DNA of 64,000 bases, from contig NZ_NTUP01000005.1 in the NCBI RefSeq assembly GCF_002561455.1, forward strand, positions 1 through 64,000, in the 5' to 3' direction. Made by a program: the position numbers and the translations under genes. The DNA is from Bacillus sp. AFS015802. Lineage in GTDB: Bacteria > Bacillota > Bacilli > Bacillales > Bacillaceae_B. Positions 52,613-62,600 of the stretch are shown one piece after another. The notes beneath the pieces are model-generated. The model made no database searches, was not told the DNA's origin, and worked only from the letters and a program-made list of their open reading frames with translations. Within the stretch, counting starts at the first letter, position 1, and every line of letters starts with the position of its first letter.

Positions 52613-54295
52613 TCAATCTGTTTCATTTTCATGGAAGTATCCTTTTTTCTCCATCAATTCCTGAAAGCTTCCCACTTCCACGATCCTTCCTTGATCCATG
52701 ACCACGATTTGATCCATTTTTTCAAGTCCTGTCAAACGGTGACTGATTAGAATCCATGTATCATTCTTTGCCACTCTATGAAGGTGATTGAAAATGTCTT
52801 TTTCCGTCAGTGAGTCGACTGAAGAGGTCGGTTCATCCATCATCCATACCGGTGCTCCTTTCAACAGCGCCCTGGCAATTGCCAATCGCTGCTTCTCCCC
52901 ACCCGAAAGATTCTCTCCTTTTTCCAATACAACATCCTCTAAAGAAAAGTGATTCAGCTTCACTATCTCCAATGCCGATTCCATTTCTTCGTCTGAGAGA
53001 TCGTCACGCACCAGCATAAGATTATCCTTCAATGTGCCGTAAAAGAAGTGATTCTCCTGCATGACCACATTGGCATGTTCCCACAAAGATTCTTTCCTAA
53101 TGTCCTTGATGGAAGCATCCCCCACGAAGATCGTTCCGTGATCGGTTGTGTAAAAGTTTAATAACAGTTGAAGGAGTGTTGATTTCCCTGATCCCGAAGG
53201 CCCTACAATCGCTGTTTTCGAACCTGCGGGCAGTTCAAGACTCACCCCGTCCAACGTCCTCCTCCCCTCTCCATGAAACGAAAAGCTTACATCCTTCATG
53301 CTAAAGGAAGGTGTGTGCCCGAGAAGGCTCCCTCCTGATGAAGGTCCTTCCCTCCCGATCGTAGAGAGTCTTTTGGCCCCGCGCCGTGCGTCTTCATAGT
53401 GGGTCGGCAGGATCGCCATCGGGGTTGCATTTTCAAATACAGTCAGGGAAATCATAACAAGCATTGCAAGATATATCCCGTCCAGTTGTCCTGCTCCGAC
53501 TGAATAAGCCCCTACCGCTAAAACGATCCATGAAATAAGCAGGGAAACCAGGATGTTGGTTGAATGGCTATAGAGGGAATGGATGCTCTCTCGTTCTTGC
53601 TCACTCACATATCCTGTGGCTGCATGAACGAGACTCCTCTCTTTCTCCTCCAGCCTTTGGTGGACTTTCAGATCCCTGAAACCGTAAAGGAATTCCGTCA
53701 CCTCTGTTGATAATTCCCCCCGGCTTTCCCGTAAGGTCGTTTCGATCTTTCTCTGTTTCAGGGCGAAATAGACCGGTACAATAAACCCTGTCAACAAAAG
53801 ACCCATGAGAAGGATAAGGGCAATGGAAACAGTATAAAACATCGTAAACAGGATGGTACTTAAGAACACCATGACCAGGATGACCGGTGGATAAAAGACG
53901 CGAAGGAAGAAATTCTGTAAGCTCTCTACGTCCCCTACGATTCTTGAAAGGAGATCTCCGCTTCGGTATCGTCCGAATATCCCCGGTGCCAGGGGCTCGA
54001 TTTTCTCAAAGATGGACACCCGCAGATTTGCTAATATCGTGAACGTGGCCCGATGGGAAAAATAGCGTTCCCCATACCGGCTCAACGCCTTCGTAAAACC
54101 GAACAGCTTCAAGAGGGCAATCATCACTGTCAGTGCATAAAGAGGGACCTCCAATGCCGCTTTCGAAATCAAATAGCCACTGGAAGCAAACAGCCCGACC
54201 GATGTGATTCCAGCCAGGAATCCCAATAGGACCGAATACACAATATCCTTCTTTTCCTTCAGCATCAGCTTTATGACAAATCCTAATTCTTTCAT
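52613..54295 (-). CDS. cydC: Thiol reductant ABC exporter subunit CydC
   Basis: The 560-residue half-transporter has six membrane helices (about 1-300) and an ATPase domain with Walker A GPSGSGKST near 367, signature LSGGEKQR and Walker B VWMMDEPTSSVD. With CydD it exports cysteine or glutathione (and binds haem), which is needed for cytochrome bd assembly. Its ATG directly follows the cydD TAG, so the two are coupled. The cydAB oxidase genes that often precede are not here. Confidence 0.92.
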   Translation of the reverse strand: MKELGFVIKLMLKEKKDIVYSVLLGFLAGITSVGLFASSGYLISKAALEVPLYALTVMIALLKLFGFTKALSRYGERYFSHRATFTILANLRVSIFEKIEPLAPGIFGRYRSGDLLSRIVGDVESLQNFFLRVFYPPVILVMVFLSTILFTMFYTVSIALILLMGLLLTGFIVPVYFALKQRKIETTLRESRGELSTEVTEFLYGFRDLKVHQRLEEKERSLVHAATGYVSEQERESIHSLYSHSTNILVSLLISWIVLAVGAYSVGAGQLDGIYLAMLVMISLTVFENATPMAILPTHYEDARRGAKRLSTIGREGPSSGGSLLGHTPSFSMKDVSFSFHGEGRRTLDGVSLELPAGSKTAIVGPSGSGKSTLLQLLLNFYTTDHGTIFVGDASIKDIRKESLWEHANVVMQENHFFYGTLKDNLMLVRDDLSDEEMESALEIVKLNHFSLEDVVLEKGENLSGGEKQRLAIARALLKGAPVWMMDEPTSSVDSLTEKDIFNHLHRVAKNDTWILISHRLTGLEKMDQIVVMDQGRIVEVGSFQELMEKKGYFHENETD

Positions 54296-56026
54296 CTAGA
54301 GCTTCACTCCTTGCTGTACCGTCACCAGATCACGATAGTGAGGGGAGGACTTCATGAGCTCTTCATGATTCCCCATCCCTGCGACTCTTCCCCTATCCAA
54401 TAGCAGAATGTGATCTGATGCACGTATTGTATGAAGACGGTGCGCTACCGTAATGACCGTGGACCCCTTGGCTAATTCCTCAATCGAAGACTGCAGGATC
54501 TGCTCAGTCCCAAGATCCAATCCCGTCGTCGGTTCGTCAAACAGGATGAGGGACGGACCTTTAAGAAACGCCCTTGCAATGGCAATCCGCTGCTTCTCCC
54601 CACCGGAAAGCCCTCTGCCCGCTTCCCCGATCGGTGTATCATAGCCCTTCCGAAGTCCTGCAACCATGGTGGAAATCCCTGCCTTCTCAGCAGCGGATTC
54701 AATTTCTTCACGGGTGACCCCGTCTCTTCCCCCAACCGCAATATTCTCGGCTATCGTGCCTGAATATAAATACGGATTCTGGGAAATGTAACTCAATTGA
54801 TCGAACCAATCCCCTTCAGTGTATTCACTTCTTGACCGCCCATTGATGAGAAGGTCCCCTTCGGAAGGATCAAGAAGACCTGCTATCAGATGAAGGAGCG
54901 TTGTCTTACCCGCCCCGCTCTGACCGACGATCGCCACTTGGCTCCGTGAAGGGAACGCGGCGGTGACACCTTGAAGGGCATACCCTTTTTCCCTGTAAGA
55001 GAACCCGAGATTACGCAACTCGATTAGGGGAGGGGTCCCATTTGATTTGAACTCCCTCTCTCCCCACCTTACCGGTTGATCCTTTTTTTGGAGCTCCTCA
55101 AAAACCTTCTTTGCGGCACCCATGCTCCCACGTCCAGTATGAAAAGCGCTCCCGAGTTCTTTTAACGAAAGATAAAATTCCGGTGCCAGGACGAGAACGA
55201 AGAAAGCGGTGAAGAACGGGATGCTTTCAAAGACTACTAATCTAAGCCCCACCTCCAGGGCAATTAAACCGATGCTTAACATGGAAATGAACTCAAGCAT
55301 TAAAGAAGATAAGAATGCCGTCTTTAATACATCCATCGTCGCTTCCCGGAAGTCAAGGCTGCTGGAGCGGATCCCCTCTTTCTGTTGATTCCCCCTCCCA
55401 AGCAGCTTCAAGGTCGTCAATCCTTGGAGTGTATCGAGGAATCTCCCTGAAAAAGCGGTCATCTTATCCATCTGCTTCTCTGATTTCTTCTTCGTCATGA
55501 CTCCGATGATGGCCATGAATAATGGGATGAACGGAGCCGTCACCACCATGATCAAACCCGTATACACATGCTCCGTGAAGATGGTGATCAATAAGACCAA
55601 CGGCACGATGGAGGATTGGATCCTTTGAGGTATATATTGACTGTAATACCCGTCCAATCCGTCAACCGCGTCCATCATCGTACTGACCTTTTGTCCCGAC
55701 TGCCCCTCTATGGATGCCAGAAGCGGATTCTTTGCCCATTTCATTAGGAGCCTCTTTCTGATGTCCTTCTTCACCTTTGATGCCATCCTGATTCCTGTTC
55801 TTCCATTTATATACGAAAGTACCGCCCTCCCCACAAGAACGAGGAGCAGCCCCCCAAGCATCGGGAGGATTTCCTGGAACCCGCGCTTCTCTATGAACAT
55901 CGCATTGACAATGCTGACGAGCAAATAGGCCTGTCCAATCACGACTCCCCCCATCAGGAGGGACGCCCCATAAAGGGTCACCATGGAAGATCTTTGCTCT
56001 TTAGCCAATTGATTAAGCTCTTTCAT
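54296..56026 (-). CDS. cydD: Thiol reductant ABC exporter subunit CydD
   Basis: The 576-residue partner of CydC has a membrane domain (about 1-320) and an ATPase domain with Walker A GQSGAGKTT near 365, signature LSGGEKQR and Walker B ILFDEPTTGLD. I chose the ATG at 56026; an upstream in-frame GTG at 56071 falls inside a Rex operator, which argues against it. cydDC is followed by a terminator at 52553-52588. Rex control would raise expression when NADH is high, as known for cyd genes of B. subtilis. Confidence 0.9.
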   Translation of the reverse strand: MKELNQLAKEQRSSMVTLYGASLLMGGVVIGQAYLLVSIVNAMFIEKRGFQEILPMLGGLLLVLVGRAVLSYINGRTGIRMASKVKKDIRKRLLMKWAKNPLLASIEGQSGQKVSTMMDAVDGLDGYYSQYIPQRIQSSIVPLVLLITIFTEHVYTGLIMVVTAPFIPLFMAIIGVMTKKKSEKQMDKMTAFSGRFLDTLQGLTTLKLLGRGNQQKEGIRSSSLDFREATMDVLKTAFLSSLMLEFISMLSIGLIALEVGLRLVVFESIPFFTAFFVLVLAPEFYLSLKELGSAFHTGRGSMGAAKKVFEELQKKDQPVRWGEREFKSNGTPPLIELRNLGFSYREKGYALQGVTAAFPSRSQVAIVGQSGAGKTTLLHLIAGLLDPSEGDLLINGRSRSEYTEGDWFDQLSYISQNPYLYSGTIAENIAVGGRDGVTREEIESAAEKAGISTMVAGLRKGYDTPIGEAGRGLSGGEKQRIAIARAFLKGPSLILFDEPTTGLDLGTEQILQSSIEELAKGSTVITVAHRLHTIRASDHILLLDRGRVAGMGNHEELMKSSPHYRDLVTVQQGVKL

Positions 56027-56055
56027 CGCTACTCTCAACTCCAAAAAGTAAAAGT

Positions 56056-56091
56056 TAGTGAAATACTTCACAATCTAATATCTCCATTATA
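56056..56091 (-). promoter_or_regulatory. Rex box and -10 element of cydDC
   Basis: TAGTGAAATACTTCACAA at 56056-56073 matches the Rex operator TTGTGAAATATTTCACAA in 16 of 18 positions. On the minus strand TATAAT (complement of 56086-56091) lies just upstream and can be the -10 box; the -35 box is weak. Rex would bind at or just after the transcription start. Confidence 0.72.
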
Positions 56092-56393
56092 GTAGACTTG
56101 TTCACAACTTGCATCTAATAGGATTGACCTTTTTGTGACAAATTGGAGAAACACTACCGTTTTGTATGATTGGGTTAAATCGAAAAACTTCGGTTGGATA
56201 AAAGGTGGGAATGTCGCATCGGGGCTAGGATTTGATTGACTGTTCCTAACAAGTACAGCCTATATCACCCATCATCCAGACGTTTAACAATAATTGTAAA
56301 ATTATTGGACCACCGGATCCTAATCCCAAAAAAAGAAAGAGGCAGATCGCAAAATGCACATCGCCTCTCTCCTTGTACCGTCAATCAGTCACA
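56092..56393. other. Intergenic region between cydD and rocB
   Basis: About 300 bases without a gene. It holds the upstream flank of the cydDC promoter with further TTGTGA-like half-sites (for example near 56100 and 56153) and the rocB terminator. Nothing else was seen. Confidence 0.5.
56327..56369 (-). terminator. Terminator of rocB
   Basis: AGAGGC-GAT and ATC-GCCTCT arms followed on the minus strand by a T-rich tract. Confidence 0.6.
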
Positions 56394-58037
56394 TCATATT
56401 TTCAATAAATCCTTCGTCACCCGCCGGATGATCTCCGGCAATACGGTGAATGTGTAAGGTTTATACACTCTCTCGGTCCACTGATGACCATCTTTTCCAT
56501 ATACACCTATATTGATGGAGGGGATGTTCAGCTTCCTGATCATGTCGATCGGAACAGGATACAGAGAATCGATTAAAGGAAGATTCTTTTTGAACACATC
56601 GATATCCTCATCTTCCTCATGAAGGGAAAGGAAGCTGCCATCTGCGAGATAAGGGAAAAACCGTTTGATGACGAACTCTTCCCCGGTTTCGTTTGATATA
56701 TCGTTTAAGCAGGTTCCCAGCACCTCTCTCACCTTTTTACCGTACTCATTTTCCTCATTCACGAAATTATGCGGTAAAAACGGCGGGGCGAAGAAAAGGA
56801 TGACTCTCGGCGTCCGGTCGGGATCCAGGTGCTGCAGGGCTTCCACCATGGCATAGGCAATCGTCCGCCGGTCCTCCCCATCCATATCATAGAAGATCTT
56901 TTTCATGACCGGGTCGGGATCAATCCCTCTTTCCTTCAGCCAAAAGATATACTCTCTTAATGTCAGGACTTCTACTTCCCATGAAAATTCCCTTTCCGGG
57001 AAGCCATGATAGGTCCGGTATGTCTCGAATTGTCTTTTGCTTCGTTCTTCCAATTCACTTACTACCTTCAGAGCCACTTTTTTCATATCATACAGAACTT
57101 CTCTCGCGGTTCTTTCATAGACAAAATAGTTGAAGTAAAGAGACGCGCTGAGAGGGGTCTGGACATTATACGTATGCTTATCATCTTTAAAATAGAGGCA
57201 TGATGGCGGAAGGGTGAACTCTCCAGGGATATCCTCCAGATAATCCAGATTTTGATTGATTTCGAGATTGATTTTGGAAGCAATCACGGTTGGGTCAATC
57301 GATGTCAGCACATCCCCGACATGCGCTTCCCTTCCATATATATAGAAACTGGGTAAAAGCTTTCCTGCAGCCCCTGTGTAGATATAACGTTTACAATCAC
57401 CATCATAAATAGGGGAAATGAAATCCGTATTGATGGCGGCTAGATAGTCCAATCCCTCATTTTTCAAGCGATAGAGATCGCTCAACGCCGCAATCATACC
57501 GGCATGTTCACTTTCTTCATCTCCATTGAATAGAAAGAGCAGGTTCCCATCCGGCGCTTTCTCACCTGTATGGTATAAAAGGTTGGCAATATGGACGGCA
57601 ATCCCGCTTTGCATATCCAAAGCCCCTCTGCCGAACAGCCAGTTTCCGGAAAGGGCATCTTCCTTCACCTTTTCCTCTCCCTCGTAGTCCATAAAGAACT
57701 TCTGCAGAAAGTCAGGATCATGGGCCATATCCTGAAGCGCCCCATAATCATCGGTTCCCACCGTATCGTAGTGAGCATGAAATAAGACGGTTTTAGAGGA
57801 TTTCCCTTTCACAAGGGCAAATACGTTCTTCCTTCCGATCGGATCATTTGGGACAGCCTGCAGCCATACTTGTTCGGGATGATCCTGAAAATATGGAAAC
57901 GAAGAGATCATCTCATATATGAATCGGGCTTTTTCACTTTCACCGGTTGTTCCGTTATAGCTTTTCAGAGCGACTAAGGATCGTGTGATGAGTTCAATCT
58001 GTTCAGAAATCGATTTATCCTTCAGTTGAGAATACAC
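56394..58037 (-). CDS. rocB: M20-family peptidase, arginine utilisation protein RocB
   Basis: The 547-residue zinc hydrolase matches RocB, which is part of the arginine and ornithine degradation regulon of B. subtilis and of unknown exact reaction. M20 features are HAHYDTVGTDDYG near residue 92 (first His and Asp), GALDMQSGIAVH near 155, and NGDEESEHAG near 190. The C-terminal GKDGHQWTERVYKPY holds another His. It is a single gene here; I found no SigL-type -24/-12 promoter upstream, in contrast to the B. subtilis roc operons. Confidence 0.9.
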   Translation of the reverse strand: MYSQLKDKSISEQIELITRSLVALKSYNGTTGESEKARFIYEMISSFPYFQDHPEQVWLQAVPNDPIGRKNVFALVKGKSSKTVLFHAHYDTVGTDDYGALQDMAHDPDFLQKFFMDYEGEEKVKEDALSGNWLFGRGALDMQSGIAVHIANLLYHTGEKAPDGNLLFLFNGDEESEHAGMIAALSDLYRLKNEGLDYLAAINTDFISPIYDGDCKRYIYTGAAGKLLPSFYIYGREAHVGDVLTSIDPTVIASKINLEINQNLDYLEDIPGEFTLPPSCLYFKDDKHTYNVQTPLSASLYFNYFVYERTAREVLYDMKKVALKVVSELEERSKRQFETYRTYHGFPEREFSWEVEVLTLREYIFWLKERGIDPDPVMKKIFYDMDGEDRRTIAYAMVEALQHLDPDRTPRVILFFAPPFLPHNFVNEENEYGKKVREVLGTCLNDISNETGEEFVIKRFFPYLADGSFLSLHEEDEDIDVFKKNLPLIDSLYPVPIDMIRKLNIPSINIGVYGKDGHQWTERVYKPYTFTVLPEIIRRVTKDLLKI

Positions 58038-58281
58038 GTTAGTACCGCCCCTTTCATTAAGAAATATGAGCCTATGCGTGGTAAATCGTTTTGTGCAAGG
58101 GCATGATAGAAACTGATTCTTCTATAATTGATAACATCTTATCGAAAAAGGATGGGGTTTGGAAGGGGTTTCAAGATATTTTCTTAAAAATATTTCGGCC
58201 TTTTCTATTGAAATCCGTTCTAATACCGAATATTATAGAAGTTGCGTGTTTTTAATGTTCGTTTTTATTGGAGGTTTTACG

Positions 58282-59583
58282 ATGTTTAAATTAAAGGAAA
58301 ACGGCACGAATCCTAAAACGGAGATCCTTGCAGGGATCACAACATTCCTGACGATGGTCTACATTGTGATAGTGAATCCCATCATTTTATCCGATGCGGG
58401 CGTTCCGTTTGATCAGGTATTCTTAGCCACCATCATATCGGCCGTAGCCGGGACGTTATGGATGGCGTTGTTCGCGAATTATCCGATTGCCATTGCACCT
58501 GGTATGGGATTGAATGCTTATTTCACTTACTCTGTGGTCGGTGCACATGATGACATTTCGTATATCGTTGCATTCTCTGCTGTTTTTGTTGCAGGTATCG
58601 TCTTCATCATTCTTTCTTTAACACCATTACGAAAAAAATTGATTGAAGCCATTCCTCAAAATTTGAAGCATGGCATTACAGCTGGAATCGGTTTATTCAT
58701 AGCCTTTATCGGATTGCGCCTGACCGGATTGATCCAGGCCCACCCGACGAATCTGGTGCAGCTGGGCGATCTTCACTCACATTCAGCGCTCTTGGCATTG
58801 ACCGGATTGGCCGTAACCCTTATCCTCATGGTCCTGAATGTCCATGGTGCCCTGTTTATCGGGATGATCGTCACTGGATTGGTAGCATACTTTACTGGAG
58901 ACTTATCATTTAAAGAAGGATTTGTGGCATTCCCCCATCTTCCTGAAGGACTGATGGTAGGAAATCCGGTAACGGCCTTTGCAGACGTCTTTCAATATGG
59001 ATTATATGCGGTTGTCTTTTCTTTCTTGCTTGTTACCATCTTTGATACAACGGGAACGATGATCGGTGTCGCCCAGCAAGCGGGTCTCATGAAGGGAAAT
59101 ACTCTTCCGAGAGCCCGTCAGGCACTTCTGGCCGATTCCATCGCGACAACGATCGGGGCGATGTTCGGTACAAGCCCTACATCCGCTTACATCGAATCTT
59201 CAGCAGGGGTTTCTGCCGGGGGAAGAACGGGATTAACGACCTTGACGGTTTCGATCCTGTTCATCGCTTCTGCCTTCTTCGGACCACTTGTCAGTGCCGT
59301 GTCAGGGATTTCGGCCATCACGGCCCCTGCCCTGATCATCGTTGGGAGCCTGATGATGGGAAGCATCTCACAAATTAAATGGGATCAATTGGATGAAGCA
59401 TTCCCTGCCTTTTTAATCATCCTGAGCATGCCGTTGACATCAAGCATCGCAACAGGGATCGCACTCGGATTCATTTCGTATCCCCTTCTTAAAGTCGTGA
59501 AGGGACAATGGAAGCAGGTACATCCACTCGTGTATATCTTTGCTGTCCTGTTCTTCTATCAGCTGGCATTCCTGCCTCATTGA
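58282..59583 (+). CDS. NCS2-family purine permease (PbuG/PbuO type)
   Basis: The 433-residue transporter has 12-14 hydrophobic helices and the AzgA-type signature NPIILSDAGVPF near residue 33, APGMGLNAYFTY near 80 and GTSPTSAYIESSAGVSAGGRTG (given by its ends) near 300. It imports hypoxanthine, guanine or adenine with protons. I chose the ATG at 58282 after GGAGG; the open frame extends 41 codons upstream without a translation signal. I found no purine riboswitch upstream, although pbuG in B. subtilis has one, so PbuO is also possible. Confidence 0.88.
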   Translation: MFKLKENGTNPKTEILAGITTFLTMVYIVIVNPIILSDAGVPFDQVFLATIISAVAGTLWMALFANYPIAIAPGMGLNAYFTYSVVGAHDDISYIVAFSAVFVAGIVFIILSLTPLRKKLIEAIPQNLKHGITAGIGLFIAFIGLRLTGLIQAHPTNLVQLGDLHSHSALLALTGLAVTLILMVLNVHGALFIGMIVTGLVAYFTGDLSFKEGFVAFPHLPEGLMVGNPVTAFADVFQYGLYAVVFSFLLVTIFDTTGTMIGVAQQAGLMKGNTLPRARQALLADSIATTIGAMFGTSPTSAYIESSAGVSAGGRTGLTTLTVSILFIASAFFGPLVSAVSGISAITAPALIIVGSLMMGSISQIKWDQLDEAFPAFLIILSMPLTSSIATGIALGFISYPLLKVVKGQWKQVHPLVYIFAVLFFYQLAFLPH

Positions 59584-59599
59584 TTCAATATAGATACTC

Positions 59600-59632
59600 G
59601 AAAGACCGTTCACAGTGAACGGTCTTTTTTTA
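59600..59632. terminator. Bidirectional terminator
   Basis: AAAGACCGTTCAC and GTGAACGGTCTTT perfect stem between convergent genes. Confidence 0.88.
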
Positions 59633-60188
59633 CAGGCTGAGCCTCTATTTTCGATACCTGATGAAGGTTCGAATCATCAAACGTTAAACAATAGATATCC
59701 GGCATCTCAAGCTGTCTCCAGAAGTCCACATCATATGACTCATCAAAATGATTCATGATCAGGACCATGATATTGCCATGGGTGCCGATTACCACGTTTT
59801 TCCCATTATATTCTTCCACGATCTTCTTTATCCCTTGTACGCCCCTTTTTTGAGCGGTAAGATTCGACTCTCCACCCTCGAAAGAAAAGGCCGGGTCCCC
59901 CCAAACCATTGAAATCGCCTCTTGGAAATTGTCCACGGGTACAGAGGATAGGGTACGTTCTCTCATCGCTTCCACTACCTGGATCTCCTGACCGATATGA
60001 AGAGCTAGGCCTTCAACGGTTTCCACCGCTCGTTTATAGGGGCTTGAACAAACCGCGTCAATCTTTTCTTTCATTAATCGTCCGGTCACATCATGAGCAT
60101 CCCGTTTCCCTTTTTCAGAAAGGGGCCTCGTTAACTCTTCCGGTGAATAAACCGAGTGGGCATGCCTGACCAGGTACACTTTCGTCAT
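59610..60188 (-). CDS. Histidine phosphatase family protein
   Basis: The 192-residue protein is of the phosphoglycerate mutase-like phosphatase superfamily: catalytic His in VYLVRHAHSVYS, Arg in SPYKRAVET, and second His in GTHGNIMVL. The last gives the usual GxHG site. The start ATG at 60188 lies eight bases after AAGGA; an ATG two codons earlier abuts it. Its substrate is unknown. It is convergent with the purine permease. Confidence 0.85.
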   Translation of the reverse strand: MTKVYLVRHAHSVYSPEELTRPLSEKGKRDAHDVTGRLMKEKIDAVCSSPYKRAVETVEGLALHIGQEIQVVEAMRERTLSSVPVDNFQEAISMVWGDPAFSFEGGESNLTAQKRGVQGIKKIVEEYNGKNVVIGTHGNIMVLIMNHFDESYDVDFWRQLEMPDIYCLTFDDSNLHQVSKIEAQPVKKDRSL

Positions 60189-60267
60189 TGCCATATTCCT
60201 TCACTCCTCATTGCATGCAAGTAAATCAGGACCGTCCTTTTCGAACAGCCCGCACGTCACCTTCCTG

Positions 60268-60804
60268 TTATTCAGGAATGAATTCCATCAACCAGGAATC
60301 ATGGTATTCTCCTTCATGCAGCTCATGCTCCTGAAGAATTCTCGCTTTACTATACCCACATTTCTCATAACAGCGAATCGCTCTCGTGTTCCACGTCATC
60401 GGATCCATCACAAGGCGATGGACTCCTTCCTTCTGAAGCAAATACTCCACCACGGCGCGAATGAGCTGTGTTCCGACACCCTTGTTCCAATACGCCGTCT
60501 CCCCGATGAATTGATCCGTACCGTAAATCACTTCATCCAGATTCGTATATCCGTAACGGATCATCGTCTCATGATCGAGCTGATAATATTGAAGATAACC
60601 GACTTCATTTCCTTCATACTCAACAAGACAGCCCGTGACACCTCTATCCGAAAAAAATTTCTCCTCCACCATCTGCTGGCTGAAGGGACGGTCCCTGCCT
60701 TCATAAAATGCCAGCACCTCCGGATCCGACAACCACCTAGAAAGCGTATATTTATCCCTATCCTCCAAGGGACGGACACTCAAATCCCCACTCCTGGCAT
60801 TCAT
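60268..60804 (-). CDS. GNAT-family N-acetyltransferase, AAC(6')-like
   Basis: The 178-residue protein resembles AAC(6')-type aminoglycoside acetyltransferases and siderophore acyltransferases: VRPLEDRDKYTLSRWLSDP at the start, YGTDQFIGETAYWNKGVGTQLI with the acetyl-CoA loop, and the C-terminal NTRAIRCYEKCGY. I chose the ATG at 60804, eight bases after GGAGGTG. Chromosomal relatives in Bacillus are often not resistance enzymes, so the substrate is left open. Confidence 0.82.
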   Translation of the reverse strand: MNARSGDLSVRPLEDRDKYTLSRWLSDPEVLAFYEGRDRPFSQQMVEEKFFSDRGVTGCLVEYEGNEVGYLQYYQLDHETMIRYGYTNLDEVIYGTDQFIGETAYWNKGVGTQLIRAVVEYLLQKEGVHRLVMDPMTWNTRAIRCYEKCGYSKARILQEHELHEGEYHDSWLMEFIPE

Positions 60805-60875
60805 ACACCACACCTCCATATGCACACTTCTTCCTCTATACATTCATCATACATAGTGAAAAACCCTTCTTTTGA

Positions 60876-60930
60876 GAGGGACGGACCTTGATTCCCAGGA
60901 CCAGGTCCTAGGAATCAAGGTCCGTCCCTT
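60876..60930. repeat. Long palindrome with the GGGACGGACC motif
   Basis: AGGGACGGACCTTGATTCC (60877-60895) is repeated in inverted form at 60911-60929, with a shorter nested AGGACC/GGTCCT pair inside. The outer arm matches the helD-side terminator at 44.8 kb. It may end transcription of either neighbour and lies just before the ldh promoter. Confidence 0.8.
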
Positions 60931-60940
60931 TTTGACAAGT

Positions 60941-61036
60941 TTGTGAATGAATTCACATCTGTGTATGATATGATGTGTTTATGAATAGAATATCTTTGGG
61001 AATCGTGGTATGATGCGATTGTGAAATATTTCACAA
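60941..61036 (+). promoter_or_regulatory. ldh promoter with two Rex boxes
   Basis: Rex-type operators are TTGTGAATGAATTCACAT at 60941-60958 and TTGTGAAATATTTCACAA at 61019-61036, the second a perfect palindrome. A SigA promoter is possible with TTGTGA (60941-60946), 17 bases, TATGAT (60964-60969), so the first box covers the -35 region. Rex releases DNA when NADH rises, inducing fermentation. Confidence 0.85.
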
Positions 61037-61136
61037 TCACATCATACACATAAAAACTACATTCCAGTCTTCTCCATCCAACAGGGGGATACATGCTTTT
61101 AGTGGATGGGACAAATAATCAAAGAATAGGTGATGA

Positions 61137-62090
<954 letters not shown>

Positions 62091-62131
62091 TTCGGCGCCT
62101 CTAATCAAATCAGACACGCACCCCCACCCCG

Positions 62132-62168
62132 CCTCCTCATAAGATAAAGAGAATTCTTTATGAGGAGG
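62132..62168 (+). promoter_or_regulatory. Hairpin covering the ribosome binding site of the Pro/Gly-rich gene
   Basis: CCTCCTCATAA (62132-62142) is the exact inverted complement of TTATGAGGAGG (62158-62168), the ribosome binding site. A competing inner stem (ATAAAGA/TCTTTAT) lies between. The stem would hide the site until melted or bound. Confidence 0.6.
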
Positions 62169-62175
62169 TTCTTCT

Positions 62176-62592
62176 ATGCACGATCACAGACAATTATTCC
62201 CCGGTTTCCCAGGCGGAGGACAAGGGGCGGGCGGAGGCTTCCCTGGCATGCCCGGTTTTCCCGGTGGAGGACAAGGGGCGCCAGGCTCACCACCCCCTTC
62301 AGGAGGGCAGGGCGGGCAAAACCAACCACCACCCGGACCACCACCGAACTTCCAACCGCAGAAAACGGCCCTCCAAGGAGCACAGGGGGGACCAGGCACA
62401 TTCGCAGTCGACCCCGGATCCATCAGAAGATGCTTATTCCGTTACACCTATATATGGCTGAGAAGAGATGCATTCTGGTTCTATCCGGTCTTTGTCGGAC
62501 GCCGCTCCATTGCCGGATGGAGATGGACTGGATTCACATGGGTGTACTTCGGCATTGATTTGAATAATATTGAATCGTTCACGTGTGTGTAG
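62176..62592 (+). CDS. Pro/Gly-rich protein with conserved aromatic C-terminal domain
   Basis: The 138-residue protein has a low-complexity half (residues 1-75: repeats of FPGGGQGA, PPPSGGQGGQ, PPPGPPP) and a compact C-terminal part rich in aromatic and basic residues (RRCLFRYTYIWLRRDAFWFY, GRRSIAGWRWTGF, WVYFGIDLNNIESF) with a Cys near each end. It has no signal peptide. I do not know the family by name; similar Pro/Gly-rich heads are seen in spore-surface proteins of Bacilli, which is only a guess. The GAGGAGG site is in a hairpin. Confidence 0.7.
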   Translation: MHDHRQLFPGFPGGGQGAGGGFPGMPGFPGGGQGAPGSPPPSGGQGGQNQPPPGPPPNFQPQKTALQGAQGGPGTFAVDPGSIRRCLFRYTYIWLRRDAFWFYPVFVGRRSIAGWRWTGFTWVYFGIDLNNIESFTCV

Positions 62593-62600
62593 GTTTTATC

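Noticed and set aside
58038..58160. SigL (-24/-12) promoter for rocB
   Set aside because: A TTGCA is present near 58097 on the minus strand, but no GG at the right distance upstream completes the -24 element.
58040..58281. Purine riboswitch upstream of the NCS2 permease
   Set aside because: B. subtilis pbuG has one, but I could not find the conserved loop and junction sequences here.
60211..60891. 226-codon plus-strand open frame over the acetyltransferase gene
   Set aside because: It is antisense to a clear GNAT gene; the protein is low in acidic residues and has no family features.
60932..60937. TTGACA as the -35 box of ldh
   Set aside because: The nearest good -10 box (TATGAT at 60964) is 26 bases away; TTGTGA at 60941 with 17-base spacing fits better.
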